Positions 17,696 to 25,980 are shown, counted from the stretch's first letter. The stretch is DNA of 64,000 bases from Streptomyces gilvus (GCF_022513565.1 NZ_JAKWBE010000024.1:1-64000), one strand, 5' to 3'. Translations and numbers: made by a program. Notes: a model not told the origin generated them from the sequence alone.

Positions 17696-18580
17696 ATCTC
17701 AGGCGCACGCACCTCCCGGACGACCCGACGCACCCTCCTCACCGCGGGCATCGCCGGCGCGGCCTCGCTCCCGCTGAGCGCCCCCGCCCACGCGGCCACC
17801 GAGCCCCTGCGCGACCTGGAACGGCGGCACGGCGCCCGTCTCGGCGTCTTCGCGCACGACGTCCGCACCCGGCGGACCGTCACCCACCGCGCCGACGAGC
17901 GCTTCCCCGTCTGCTCCGTGTTCAAGACCCTGGCCGCGGCGGCCGTCCTGCGGGACCTGGACCGGCACGGCGAGGTCCTGTCCCGGCGGATCCACTACAC
18001 CGAGGCCGATCTCGTCGACGGCTCCGACCACACCCGCGCGCATCTGGCCGAGGGCATGACGGTCGCCGAACTGGCCGACGTGGCGATCCGATACAGCGAC
18101 AACACCGCCGGCAACCTCCTGCTGCGCGAGTTGGGCGGCCCGACGGCGATCACCCGCTTCGCCCGCTCCATCGGCGACCCGGTGACCCGTCTGGACCGCT
18201 GGGAGACGGAGCTCAACTCGGCCGAGCCCTGGCGCGTCACGGACACGACGAGCCCGCGCGCCATCGGACGGTCGTACGCCCGTCTGGTCCTCGGCGACGC
18301 CCTGAACCGCCCGGACCGCGCCCTGCTGACGCACTGGCTGCTCAACAACACGACCAGCGCACGGCGTTTCCGCGCCGGGCTGCCGGCGGACTGGACGGTC
18401 GCCGACAAGACGGGCTCGGGCTCCCACGGCACCGCGAACGACGTCGGCGTCGCCTGGACCGCGACCGGTGATCCCGTCGTCCTGGCGGTCCTGACGACCA
18501 AGCCCGACCCCGGGGCCGCCTACGACGACGCACTGGTGGCGGAGGCTGCGGCACTGGTGGCGGACGTCCTCAGCCGCTGA
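17696..18580 (+). CDS. Class A beta-lactamase with an ATC codon at the start position
   Basis: This is a serine beta-lactamase with all class A motifs intact: Ser74-V-F-Lys77 (SxxK), Ser134-Asp-Asn (SDN), Glu170-T-E-L-Asn174 (ExxLN of the omega loop) and Lys238-Thr-Gly. Counted from 17696 it has 294 aa, the normal length, and begins with a twin-arginine-type signal (TSRTTRRTLLTAGIAG... APAHA). An in-frame TGA lies about 55 bp upstream, and no ATG, GTG or TTG occurs between it and the signal peptide. AAGGAG (17684-17689) is 6 bp before ATC at 17696, exactly where a start belongs. The first in-frame GTG (17918) lies inside SVFK and would destroy the enzyme. Either AUC initiates, or ATG mutated to ATC (or a base error). 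Confidence 0.82.
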   Translation: MSGARTSRTTRRTLLTAGIAGAASLPLSAPAHAATEPLRDLERRHGARLGVFAHDVRTRRTVTHRADERFPVCSVFKTLAAAAVLRDLDRHGEVLSRRIHYTEADLVDGSDHTRAHLAEGMTVAELADVAIRYSDNTAGNLLLRELGGPTAITRFARSIGDPVTRLDRWETELNSAEPWRVTDTTSPRAIGRSYARLVLGDALNRPDRALLTHWLLNNTTSARRFRAGLPADWTVADKTGSGSHGTANDVGVAWTATGDPVVLAVLTTKPDPGAAYDDALVAEAAALVADVLSR

Positions 18581-19004
18581 AGGTGCGTACGTACCGCTTC
18601 TGCCAGGGCGTCTCCACCGCCCGCCGGTCGTAGTGCCGCCGCACGTAGTCCACCGCCTCCTCGGCCGGCACCCCGTCCAGCACCGCCAGACACGCCAGCG
18701 CCGTCCCGGTACGCCCCCGGCCGCCCCCGCAGGCGACCTCGACCCGCTCACGCGCGGCCCGCTCCCAGGCCGCGGTGAGGGCGGCGCGGGCCGCCGGGCG
18801 GTCGCCGGGCAGCCGGAAGTCGGGCCAGCGGATCCAGGTGAACTCCCAGGGGACGGGCGGGGGTTGGCCGCCGAGGAGGTAGAGGGCGTACGAGGGTGCG
18901 GGCGCCCCGGGCGGGAGAGGCCGGCGCAGTCCCCGGCCCCGGACCAGCCGACCGGAGGGCAGGCACAGCACCCCGGGGTCCGCGGGGTTCCAGGTGTCCG
19001 TCAT
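18570..19004 (-). CDS. Protein-tyrosine/dual-specificity phosphatase-like protein
   Basis: The 144-aa protein has the PTP P-loop ACGGGRGRTGTA with Cx5R (nucleophilic Cys and phosphate-binding Arg) near residues 94-103. A WPDF segment could supply the general acid. It is a minimal cytoplasmic phosphatase. ATG at 19004. Its 3' end overlaps the beta-lactamase 3' end by 11 bp in convergent orientation. Substrate unknown; phosphoprotein, phosphoinositide or mRNA-cap-like substrates are all known for this fold. Confidence 0.82.
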   Translation of the reverse strand: MTDTWNPADPGVLCLPSGRLVRGRGLRRPLPPGAPAPSYALYLLGGQPPPVPWEFTWIRWPDFRLPGDRPAARAALTAAWERAARERVEVACGGGRGRTGTALACLAVLDGVPAEEAVDYVRRHYDRRAVETPWQKRYVRTFSG

Positions 19005-19025
19005 CCGGTCAGCGTAGGGGCCTGG

Positions 19026-19054
19026 GGCCTGTTCCAGGTTTCCCGGAACAGGCC
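19026..19054. promoter_or_regulatory. Perfect 10-bp stem hairpin between divergent genes
   Basis: GGCCTGTTCC (19026-19035) and GGAACAGGCC (19045-19054) flank a 9-base loop. It lies 22 bp upstream of the phosphatase start, in its 5' leader or promoter. It could be an operator or an RNA structure; a terminator role is less likely between divergent genes. Confidence 0.5.
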
Positions 19055-19173
19055 CTGGTCGTCCGAATTCTCGGCCGCGTCGGCGCCCGGTCACCGGTTC
19101 CGCTGCCACCATCCTGTTCAGAAGCCCGGATCGACGCGCGACCTCGACGGCAGAACCACCCCAGGGAGCCCTC

Positions 19174-20100
19174 ATGACCCTTTCCACCCCGCTGACCGGT
19201 GTCGTCCCGCCCGTCTGCACGCCCCTGACACCGGACCGCGAGGTGGACGTCCCCTCGCTGCTCGGGCTGGTCGACCATCTGGTGGACGCCGGGGTGGACG
19301 CGCTGTTCGTGCTGGGCTCCTCGTCGGAGGCGGCGTATCTGACCGACGGGCAGCGGCGGCTGGTCGTGGAGTCGGTGGCCGCCCACGTGGCCGGCCGGCT
19401 CCCCGTCCTGGCCGGGGCGATCGACATGACGACCCCCCGCGTACTGGACCATGTGCGGGCGGTGACCTCGGCGGGCGCCGACGCGGTGGTGGTGACGGCC
19501 CCCTTCTACACCCGCACCCACCCCGCCGAGATCGCCCGCCACTTCCGCCTGGTCGCGCAGGGCTCCCCGGTCCCGGTGATCGCCTACGACATCCCGGTGG
19601 CCGTCCACACGAAACTCCCCGCCGACCTGGTCCTGGCCCTGGCCGCCGACGGCACCCTCGCCGGTCTGAAGGACTCCAGCGGCGACCTGGCCGCCTTCCG
19701 CGAGGTCGTCACCGGCGCCCGCGCGCTGCCCGGCTTCAGCGTCCTGACCGGCTCGGAACTCCTCGTCGACGCCGCCCTCGCGCTCGGCGCCGACGGAGCG
19801 GTCCCGGGCCTCGCCAACGTCGACCCCCACGGCTACGTCCGCCTCGTCCGCCTGTGCCGGGCCGGCGACTGGGAGCGGGCGCGGGCCGAGCAGGAGCGGC
19901 TGTGCGCCCTGTTCGGGCTGGTGGGCGTCGGCGACCCGGCCCGGATGGGCGGCAGCTCGTCGGCGCTGGGCGCCTTCAAGGCGGCGCTGCACCTGCGCGG
20001 CGTCATCGACTGCCCGGCGACGGCGGAACCCCAGGTGCCGCTGTCACCGGAGGAGGTGGAACGGATCGCCGAGTACCTCGCCGCCGCCGGACTGCGCTGA
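19174..20100 (+). CDS. Dihydrodipicolinate synthase/N-acetylneuraminate lyase family aldolase
   Basis: The 308-aa TIM-barrel class I aldolase has the Schiff-base Lys in LAGLKDSSGD (about residue 165) and the Tyr in VIAYDIPV (about residue 137). The GSSSEAAYL segment stands where DapA has GTTGE, so it is probably not the lysine-pathway enzyme but a sugar-acid or keto-acid lyase. ATG at 19174 follows CAGGGAG. No pathway partner lies next to it; substrate unknown. The glucarate-pathway member of the same superfamily at 39558-40499 is clearly different. Confidence 0.85.
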   Translation: MTLSTPLTGVVPPVCTPLTPDREVDVPSLLGLVDHLVDAGVDALFVLGSSSEAAYLTDGQRRLVVESVAAHVAGRLPVLAGAIDMTTPRVLDHVRAVTSAGADAVVVTAPFYTRTHPAEIARHFRLVAQGSPVPVIAYDIPVAVHTKLPADLVLALAADGTLAGLKDSSGDLAAFREVVTGARALPGFSVLTGSELLVDAALALGADGAVPGLANVDPHGYVRLVRLCRAGDWERARAEQERLCALFGLVGVGDPARMGGSSSALGAFKAALHLRGVIDCPATAEPQVPLSPEEVERIAEYLAAAGLR

Positions 20101-20136
20101 GGCCCTCGCCCGTCCCGGACGGGAGGCCGACCGGTG

Positions 20137-20832
20137 TCAGGACGGCGTCCGTGCCGCCGCCAGCAGCCGTTTGACGTCGTCCGCGCAGATGGTCAGGGCC
20201 GCGCCGACCGTGGTCAGGACGTCCCGTTCGGCGGGTGTGTAGGGGCCGTCGGCGAGGGCGATGCGGGCGGCCTGGAGGAGGATCGACTCGCGGCCCACGG
20301 GGGCGAGGTGCGGGGCGAGGGGGTCGAGCGCCTCGTGCAGCTCTATGGCCAGGCCCGCGCCGCCCGGCTCGCCGTAGACCCGGCCGGTGTCCGCGGCCAG
20401 GGCGTCGACCAGGGCGCTGAGCTGGTCCTCCGTGCAGTCCTCGAAGCCGGCGGCGCGGACGGCGGCCGTGGCCGTCTCCAGCGTCGTACGGGCGCAGGTG
20501 CCGCCCGCCGCGAGGACCGCGAGGGCGACGGTGTGGACGGCGTCGCGGAGCATCGCGGAGAAGCGGGTGGTGGTGGGGTGGTCCAGGACGTCCGTGCCGA
20601 AGTGGCGGCCGCAGGCCGCGCACTCGACGACCGGGCCGGTCTCGCCGCGCGGCAGGACCGGGACGCCGAGCAGGGTGAAGCGGCGGCGGCCGGTCAGCCG
20701 CTGGTAGTTGCGGTCGCCTCCGCAGCCCGGGCAGAAGAACTCGCCGTCCCCGACGGGCGTCCACGCGGTGCGGGTTCCCAGGAGGCGCGCAGGCCTGGCG
20801 GCTCGGCCGTTTCGTCCCCGTACTGGCAGCAC
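20137..20832 (-). CDS. TerB-family protein with N-terminal zinc ribbon
   Basis: The 231-aa protein has an N-terminal rubredoxin-like zinc ribbon (FFCPGCGGDRNYQ ... VECAACGRHFGTD) followed by an all-helical TerB-like domain (about residues 90-225) with the repeated ADGPYTPAERDVL and AADTGRVYG type segments. TerB proteins are linked to tellurite resistance and stress, but most have no proven function. GTG start at 20832 with an excellent AAAGGAGGTG ribosome-binding site. Stand-alone gene converging on the DapA-like gene. Confidence 0.83.
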   Translation of the reverse strand: MLPVRGRNGRAARPARLLGTRTAWTPVGDGEFFCPGCGGDRNYQRLTGRRRFTLLGVPVLPRGETGPVVECAACGRHFGTDVLDHPTTTRFSAMLRDAVHTVALAVLAAGGTCARTTLETATAAVRAAGFEDCTEDQLSALVDALAADTGRVYGEPGGAGLAIELHEALDPLAPHLAPVGRESILLQAARIALADGPYTPAERDVLTTVGAALTICADDVKRLLAAARTPS

Positions 20833-20960
20833 GTCGCACCTCCTTTACACCGCGGCAACATCGCAGCGGTGTCGTGATGTTAGCCACATCAGCGAGGCGC
20901 AGTCAGTACCCCGGAAGAGACCTTTCCGTGACCTCCACGCACAGCTGGCCGAAAAGGGAC

Positions 20961-20996
20961 GGGGCCCTGATCGTCGTATACGAAGATCAGGGCCCC
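20961..20996 (-). terminator. Rho-independent-type terminator of leuA
   Basis: GGGGCCCTGATC (20961-20972) and GATCAGGGCCCC (20985-20996) form a perfect 12-bp stem with a 12-base loop, 21 bp after the leuA stop. On the minus strand it is followed by CCCTTTTC, a short U-run. Confidence 0.88.
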
Positions 20997-21016
20997 GAAA
21001 CCGCCGGTCAGAGGGG

Positions 21017-22738
21017 TCAGCGGGTGGCGCGGTTGACCGCCGAGACGACCGCCTTCAGGGAGGCACGCGTCGTGTTCGCGTCGATGCCGATTCCCCACAG
21101 AACCTTGTCGTCGATCGCGCATTCGATGTAGGAGGCGGCCTGCGCGGAGGCGCCCTCGCTCATCGTGTGCTCCTGGTAGTCCAGCAGCCGGGCGTCGACG
21201 CCGATCTTCTGCAGCGCGTCGAAGAAGGCGGAGATCGGACCGTTGCCGGAACCGGTCAGGACGGTGTCCTCGCCGTCCACGGTCGCCTCGACCCTGAGCG
21301 TGTCCACCCCGTCCGTGTCGGTCGTCGACTGCCCGTTCTTGACCTGGATACGGCCCCACGGGTTGTCGGGGTTCGGCAGGTACTCGTCCTGGAAGACCGC
21401 CCAGATGTCGGAGCCGGTGACCTCGCCGCCCTCGGCGTCCGTCTTCGCCTGGATGAGCTTCGAGAACTCGATCTGCATCCGGCGCGGCAGGTCCAGCTTG
21501 TGGTCGTTCTTCAGGACGTACGCGATACCGCCCTTGCCGGACTGCGAGTTGACGCGGATCACGGCCTCGTAGGAACGGCCGACGTCCTTCGGGTCGATCG
21601 GCAGGTAGGGCACGGCCCACTCGATGTCGTCGACCGTCACGCCCTTGGCGGCCGCGTCGGCCTCCATCGCGTCGAAGCCCTTCTTGATGGCGTCCTGGTG
21701 GGAGCCGGAGAAGGACGTGTAGACCAGGTCGCCCACGTACGGGTGGCGCGGGTGGACCTCCATCTGGTTGCAGTACTCCCACGTACGACGGATCTCGTCG
21801 ATGTCGGAGAAGTCGATCTGCGGGTCGACGCCCTGGGAGAACAGGTTCATGCCCAGGGTGACCAGGTCGACGTTGCCGGTGCGCTCGCCCTGCCCGAACA
21901 GACAGCCCTCGACGCGGTCGGCGCCGGCCATCAGCGCCAGCTCGGCCGCCGCCACCGCCGTACCGCGGTCGTTGTGCGGGTGGATCGACAGGCAGACGTA
22001 CTCGCGGCGGGAGAGGTTGCGGCCCATCCACTCGAAGCGGTCGGCGTGGGTCGAGGGTGTGGAGCGCTCGACCGTGGCGGGCAGGTTGAGGATGATCTCG
22101 CGGCCGGGACCGGGCTGCCAGACGTCCATGACCGCCTCGCAGACCTCCAGCGCGAAGTCCAGCTCGGTGTCGGTGAAGATCTCGGGGCTGTACTGGTAGC
22201 CGAACTCGGTCTCGGGGCCCAGCAGCTTCTCCGCGTACTCCATGACCAGGCGCGTGCCGTCGACGGCGATCTGCTTGATGTCGTCCTTGGAGCCCCGGAA
22301 GACGACCCGGCGGAAGACGGGCGCGGTGGCGTTGTACAGGTGGACGTTGGCCCGCCTGGCGCCCTTCAGCGACTCCACGGTCCGCTCGATCAGGTCCTCG
22401 CGGGCCTGGGTCAGCACGGAGATGGTGACGTCGTCGGGAATGACCCCGGGCTCCTCGATGATCGACCGTACGAAGTCGAAGTCCGTCTGTCCCGACGCCG
22501 GGAAGCCGACCTCGATCTCCTTGTAGCCCATCTTCACCAGCTGGTCGAACATCCGGCGCTTGCGCTCGGGCGACATCGGGTCGATCAGGGACTGGTTGCC
22601 GTCACGCAGGTCGGTGGAGAGCCAGCGGGGTGCCTGGGTGATCCGCTGCTCGGGCCAGGTGCGGTCGGGGATGTCGACCTGCTCGTACTTCCCGTACTTG
22701 TGGATCGGCATGCTGCTGGGCTGCTGGCGGTTCGCCAT
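21017..22738 (-). CDS. leuA: 2-Isopropylmalate synthase
   Basis: This is the first committed step of leucine synthesis, condensing acetyl-CoA with 2-ketoisovalerate. It has 573 aa, as for the long actinobacterial form. The DRE-TIM barrel signature DLRDGNQSL (about residues 43-51) is near the N-terminus. The metal ligands appear in SIHPHNDRGTAVAAAELALMAGADRVEG in parts, and the C-terminal LeuA allosteric domain (about residues 430-570) contains GNGPISAFFDAL. ATG 22738 is preceded by AGGAG. The gene has a leucine leader peptide and attenuator upstream and a strong terminator downstream. Confidence 0.97.
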   Translation of the reverse strand: MANRQQPSSMPIHKYGKYEQVDIPDRTWPEQRITQAPRWLSTDLRDGNQSLIDPMSPERKRRMFDQLVKMGYKEIEVGFPASGQTDFDFVRSIIEEPGVIPDDVTISVLTQAREDLIERTVESLKGARRANVHLYNATAPVFRRVVFRGSKDDIKQIAVDGTRLVMEYAEKLLGPETEFGYQYSPEIFTDTELDFALEVCEAVMDVWQPGPGREIILNLPATVERSTPSTHADRFEWMGRNLSRREYVCLSIHPHNDRGTAVAAAELALMAGADRVEGCLFGQGERTGNVDLVTLGMNLFSQGVDPQIDFSDIDEIRRTWEYCNQMEVHPRHPYVGDLVYTSFSGSHQDAIKKGFDAMEADAAAKGVTVDDIEWAVPYLPIDPKDVGRSYEAVIRVNSQSGKGGIAYVLKNDHKLDLPRRMQIEFSKLIQAKTDAEGGEVTGSDIWAVFQDEYLPNPDNPWGRIQVKNGQSTTDTDGVDTLRVEATVDGEDTVLTGSGNGPISAFFDALQKIGVDARLLDYQEHTMSEGASAQAASYIECAIDDKVLWGIGIDANTTRASLKAVVSAVNRATR

Positions 22739-22794
22739 GATTGCGGGGCTCCTCTTGGTGTCCTGAAGGACGGCCGACGACGCAACACGAAGCT

Positions 22795-22837
22795 CCGCGG
22801 GGAGGGAGTCGACCTGTCTTACAGGCCCTCGCCGCGG
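22795..22837 (-). promoter_or_regulatory. Nested hairpins of the leuA attenuator
   Basis: CCGCGGGGAGGG (22795-22806) pairs with CCCTCGCCGCGG (22826-22837) with one mismatch. It encloses a smaller perfect hairpin CCTGT/ACAGG (22813-22817 with 22821-22825). The structure overlaps the last codons and the stop of the leader peptide. Ribosome stalling at the Leu codons or release at the stop would therefore determine which part can fold. Confidence 0.7.
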
Positions 22838-22878
22838 CAGCTAAGAAGAAGCAGCCCGAAACGCATGATGCGAAGCAT
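22819..22878 (-). CDS. leuA leader peptide (four consecutive Leu codons)
   Basis: The 19-aa peptide MLRIMRFGLLLLSCRGEGL has four adjacent Leu codons (22843-22854). Three are CTT, a rare codon in high-GC Streptomyces, which would sharpen sensitivity to charged tRNA-Leu. It ends 80 bp before leuA, and the nested hairpins overlap its 3' end. The LLLLSCRGEGL ending matches leader peptides described upstream of actinobacterial leuA. Low leucine should stall ribosomes here and let leuA be expressed. Confidence 0.82.
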   Translation of the reverse strand: MLRIMRFGLLLLSCRGEGL

Positions 22879-22931
22879 GCTAGCCGAGCCGACCGCAACA
22901 GGCGGTCCCGTATCAGTATGCGGACCCGCAA

Positions 22932-22992
22932 GCGCCCCAGAGGGGCGCGGGGCTGTGTCGATTCGCGGCTCCGCCGCGTGGGCGCGACCAGT
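22932..22992. repeat. Dispersed Streptomyces repeat, copy 1
   Basis: A CGCCCC/GGGGCG hairpin is followed by GCGGGGCTGTGTCGATTCGC, then GGCTCCGCCGCG and GGGCGCGACCAG. I recognise this as a very common intergenic repeat in Streptomyces genomes. A second, inverted copy lies at 42713-42774. Here it sits in the region between leuA and the protease gene, upstream of the leuA leader. Confidence 0.65.
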
Positions 22993-23102
22993 CACAGCGA
23001 ACCCACAGCGCATAACACAGAGCAACCAATCATGGTGGCAGCATCCCCATATTTCACCAATCATGGTCGCACCTAGTGACACCCAGCTAACGCAGTGCCA
23101 TC

Positions 23103-24185
23103 GTGCCGCACATGACGAAGACCAACGGGGGCTCAGAGCCCGTCTTCTGCACCGTCGTACCGCCGCACATCCTCGACAAGCTGGCCCAGCACGAGGACCC
23201 GGCGCTCGCCGGCGCCGCTCGCAAGACTCTCGAGCGCGACGCCTTCGAGCGCACCCACCGCCGTCTGACCACGGTCATCGGCGCCCCTGCCGTCGCCCCG
23301 CCCACCGGAGCGACCCCCGAGCAGCCCCACCGCACCATCTACGACGCCCGCCACGGCACCGACCTGCCCGGCACCAAGGTCCGCGGCGAGGGGGACGCCC
23401 CGGGCAAGGACGCCACCGCCAACCGTGCCTACGCCGGTCTCGGCGCCACCTTCGAGCTGTATCTGAAGGCCTACGCGCGCTACTCGATCGACGGCAACGG
23501 GCTCCCGCTGGACGCGAGCGTCCACTACGACAAGGACTACAACAACGCCTTCTGGAACGGCGAGCAGATGGTGTTCGGCGACGGTGACGGCGAGATCTTC
23601 CTCGACTTCACCATCCCGATCGACGTCATCGGCCACGAACTCACCCACGGCGTCACGCAGTACACGGCCAACCTGACCTACTTCGGCCAGCCCGGCGCCC
23701 TCAACGAGTCCCTGTCCGACGTCTTCGGCTCGCTGATCAAGCAGTACACGCTCGGCCAGACCGCCGCCGAGGCCGACTGGCTGATCGGCGCCGGCCTGCT
23801 CGCGCCCCGGGTGACGGGCAAGGCGCTGCGGTCCATGAAGGAGCCGGGCACGGCGTACGACGACGACGTCCTCGGCAAGGACCCGCAGCCCGCGACCATG
23901 GACGACTTCGTCCGCACCGGCCGGGACAACGGCGGCGTCCACATCAACTCCGGCATCCCCAACCACGCGTTCTACCTGGCGGCGAACGCCCTCGGCGGCC
24001 ACGCCTGGGAGAAGGCCGGCCAGGTCTGGTACGACGTCCTGACCGGCGGCGAGCTCAAGAAGGACGCCCTGTTCGCGGACTTCGCCAAGCTGACGGTCGC
24101 CGCGGCCAGGGCCCGCTACGGCGACGGCGAGGAACTTCAGGCCGTTCTCAAGGCCTGGGAGCAGGTCGGGGTGCGCACGTCGTAG
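23103..24185 (+). CDS. Protealysin-like M4 metalloprotease
   Basis: This is a thermolysin-family zinc protease. The motif HELTH is at residues 178-182 (two zinc ligands and catalytic Glu), with the third ligand in GALNESLSD (about residue 202) and the catalytic His in GGVHINSGIPNHAF. It has 360 aa, no signal peptide, and a short N-terminal prosegment containing VVPPHILDKLA, the PP-motif of protealysin-type propeptides. It is therefore probably cytoplasmic or released by a non-classical route. Start GTG 23103 or ATG 23112; neither has a good ribosome-binding site. The inhibitor gene follows by 21 bp. Confidence 0.92.
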   Translation: MPHMTKTNGGSEPVFCTVVPPHILDKLAQHEDPALAGAARKTLERDAFERTHRRLTTVIGAPAVAPPTGATPEQPHRTIYDARHGTDLPGTKVRGEGDAPGKDATANRAYAGLGATFELYLKAYARYSIDGNGLPLDASVHYDKDYNNAFWNGEQMVFGDGDGEIFLDFTIPIDVIGHELTHGVTQYTANLTYFGQPGALNESLSDVFGSLIKQYTLGQTAAEADWLIGAGLLAPRVTGKALRSMKEPGTAYDDDVLGKDPQPATMDDFVRTGRDNGGVHINSGIPNHAFYLAANALGGHAWEKAGQVWYDVLTGGELKKDALFADFAKLTVAAARARYGDGEELQAVLKAWEQVGVRTS

Positions 24186-24206
24186 TTCCGTACTAGACAC
24201 GGACCC

Positions 24207-24473
24207 ATGCGTATTCGAGTGAGGCGCACGGGCGGGTTCGCGGGCATCGAGCGCCGCGCCGAGGTGGACACCTCGGGGCGGCCCGACGCGCACGAGTGGC
24301 AGGCCCTGGCCGGGAAGGCGGTGGCCGCCGGCCGGGCCACGCCGCCCGCGGGCGTGCCCGACGGGTTCAGCTACGAGATCACGGTCGACGGCAGGACGGT
24401 GTACGCCGCCGATCCCCGGCTCACCGAGGAGCAGCGGCAGCTGATCTCCCGGGTCCTGAAGGAAGGGGCGTAA
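24207..24473 (+). CDS. Emfourin-type protealysin inhibitor
   Basis: The 88-aa protein MRIRVRRTGGFAGIERRAEV... matches the emfourin family, small inhibitors encoded beside protealysin-like proteases and acting as slow tight binders of their partner. Features I associate with the family are RxGGFAG near the N-terminus, a central SYEITVDG beta segment, and a C-terminal helix LTEEQRQLISRVL. The position 21 bp downstream of an M4 protease on the same strand supports co-expression. Assignment is from memory of the family plus context. Confidence 0.82.
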   Translation: MRIRVRRTGGFAGIERRAEVDTSGRPDAHEWQALAGKAVAAGRATPPAGVPDGFSYEITVDGRTVYAADPRLTEEQRQLISRVLKEGA

Positions 24474-24531
24474 CCACCGGTTCACGCCAGGGCGTTGACT
24501 TCCGTTACCAGCGGTAAGGATGATCCCGCCC

Positions 24532-25845
24532 ATGGCGACTGACGCAGGCAATCCGATACCCCGCTTCCCGGCCGGTTTCCTCTGGGGCGTGTCGACCTCG
24601 GCCCACCAGATCGAGGGCGCCGTGGACGAGCGCGAGCCCTCGGTCTGGGACGCCTTCACGGCCGAGCCGGGGCGGGTGAAGGACGGTTCCACGGCGGCGG
24701 TCGCCTGCGACCACGTCCACCGCTACCGCGAGGACGTGGCCCTCCTGTCCGGCCTCGGCGTGGACGCGTACCGCTTCTCGATCTCCTGGCCGCGGGTGAA
24801 CTCCCCCGGCGGCCTGGACTTCTACGACCGTCTCGTGGACGAGCTGCTGGCCGCGGGCGTCCGTCCCGCCCCGACCCTCTTCCACTGGGACCTGCCCGTC
24901 ACCCTGGACTGGCTCGAGCGGGACACGGCCTCGCGGTTCGCGGAGTACGTGTCGGTGGTCGCCGAGCGGCTGGGCGACCGGGTGCGGAAGTGGATCACCA
25001 TCAACGAGCCCGCCGAACAGACCCTGCTCGGGCACGCGCTGGGCGCCCACGCGCCCGGAAAGCAGCTGATGTTCGACGCGCTTCCAGTCGCCCACCACCA
25101 GCTGCTGGCCCACGGTCTGGCCGTACGGGCCCTGCGCGCGGCCGGTGCCACGGACATCGGGATCGCCAACTCGCACGGCCCGACGTGGCCCGCGTCCTCG
25201 GAGCAGGCCGACGTCGACGCCGCCGACTTCTACGACCTGCTGCTCAACCGGCTGTTCTCCGACCCCCTGCTGCTGGGCCAGTACCCGGACGGCATCGGCG
25301 AGTTGATGCCGGGCGACGTCGAGGCCGACCTGAAGGTCATCGCCGAGCCGATCGACTGGTACGGGATCAACTACTACGCGCCGACCCGCGTGGGCGCCCC
25401 GCAGGGCACGGACATCGAGTTCGGCGGCCTGACGATCCCGGCCGAACTGCCCTTCTCGGTACGGGAGATCGAGGGCGTCCCGGTGACCGACTTCGGCTGG
25501 CCCGTCGTCCCCGAGGCCCTGACGGAACTGCTCACCGGCTTCCGCGAGCGCTACGGCGACCGGCTGCCGCCCGTCGTCATCACCGAGAACGGCTGCAGTT
25601 ACGAGGGCCTCGACGACCAGGACCGCATCGCCTACCTGGACGGTCATCTGCGCGCCCTGCACCGGGCGGTGGAGGCGGGCGTGGACGTGCGCGGCTACTT
25701 CGTGTGGTCGCTGATGGACAACTTCGAGTGGGCGGAGGGGTACGCGCGCCGCTTCGGGCTGGTCCACGTGGACTTCGAGACGCAAAAGCGGACGCCGAAG
25801 GCCTCCTACGGCTGGTTCCGGGACGTGCTGCGGGCGCAGAGATGA
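24532..25845 (+). CDS. Beta-glucosidase, glycoside hydrolase family 1
   Basis: The 437-aa retaining beta-glucosidase has the acid/base Glu in the NEP motif (ITINEPAEQTL, about residue 160), the nucleophile Glu in VVITENGCSYEG (about residue 349), and the N-terminal signature FLWGVSTSAHQIEGA. No signal peptide, so it acts on imported oligosaccharides such as cellobiose. The ATG at 24532 is 11 bp after AAGGA; the ATG at 24520 overlaps that site. Its TGA overlaps the ATG of a truncated transporter remnant, so it was probably once translationally coupled to an MFS gene. Confidence 0.93.
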   Translation: MATDAGNPIPRFPAGFLWGVSTSAHQIEGAVDEREPSVWDAFTAEPGRVKDGSTAAVACDHVHRYREDVALLSGLGVDAYRFSISWPRVNSPGGLDFYDRLVDELLAAGVRPAPTLFHWDLPVTLDWLERDTASRFAEYVSVVAERLGDRVRKWITINEPAEQTLLGHALGAHAPGKQLMFDALPVAHHQLLAHGLAVRALRAAGATDIGIANSHGPTWPASSEQADVDAADFYDLLLNRLFSDPLLLGQYPDGIGELMPGDVEADLKVIAEPIDWYGINYYAPTRVGAPQGTDIEFGGLTIPAELPFSVREIEGVPVTDFGWPVVPEALTELLTGFRERYGDRLPPVVITENGCSYEGLDDQDRIAYLDGHLRALHRAVEAGVDVRGYFVWSLMDNFEWAEGYARRFGLVHVDFETQKRTPKASYGWFRDVLRAQR

Positions 25846-25980
25846 CGACCACCCGGCCCCCGCGGGCACTCACCGAGCCGGTCGAGCGGGTCGGCCGGGG
25901 CTGGACCGCCTCCCTCTCGCTCGCCAACGGGGCGATCTGGGTGGGCTGGTACGGCCCCCTGCAGATCCTGCTGGTGACCC
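25842..25980 (+). pseudogene. 5' remnant of an MFS transporter gene, cut off at era
   Basis: An ATG overlapping the glucosidase stop (ATGA) opens MTTTRPPRALTEPVERVGRG and continues with WTASLSLANGAIWVGWYGPL, QILLVT. This is the start and first membrane segment of a Streptomyces MFS family. After about 46 codons the similarity ends abruptly within a few bases of the era stop codon (25982). The frame then runs uselessly through the antisense of era to 26354. This is a deletion scar: the remaining roughly 350 codons of the transporter are gone. Confidence 0.7.

Noticed and set aside
17918..18580. GTG 17918 as beta-lactamase start
   Set aside because: It lies inside the catalytic SVFK motif and would remove the nucleophile and the signal peptide, while motif-rich coding clearly extends upstream to the Shine-Dalgarno sequence.
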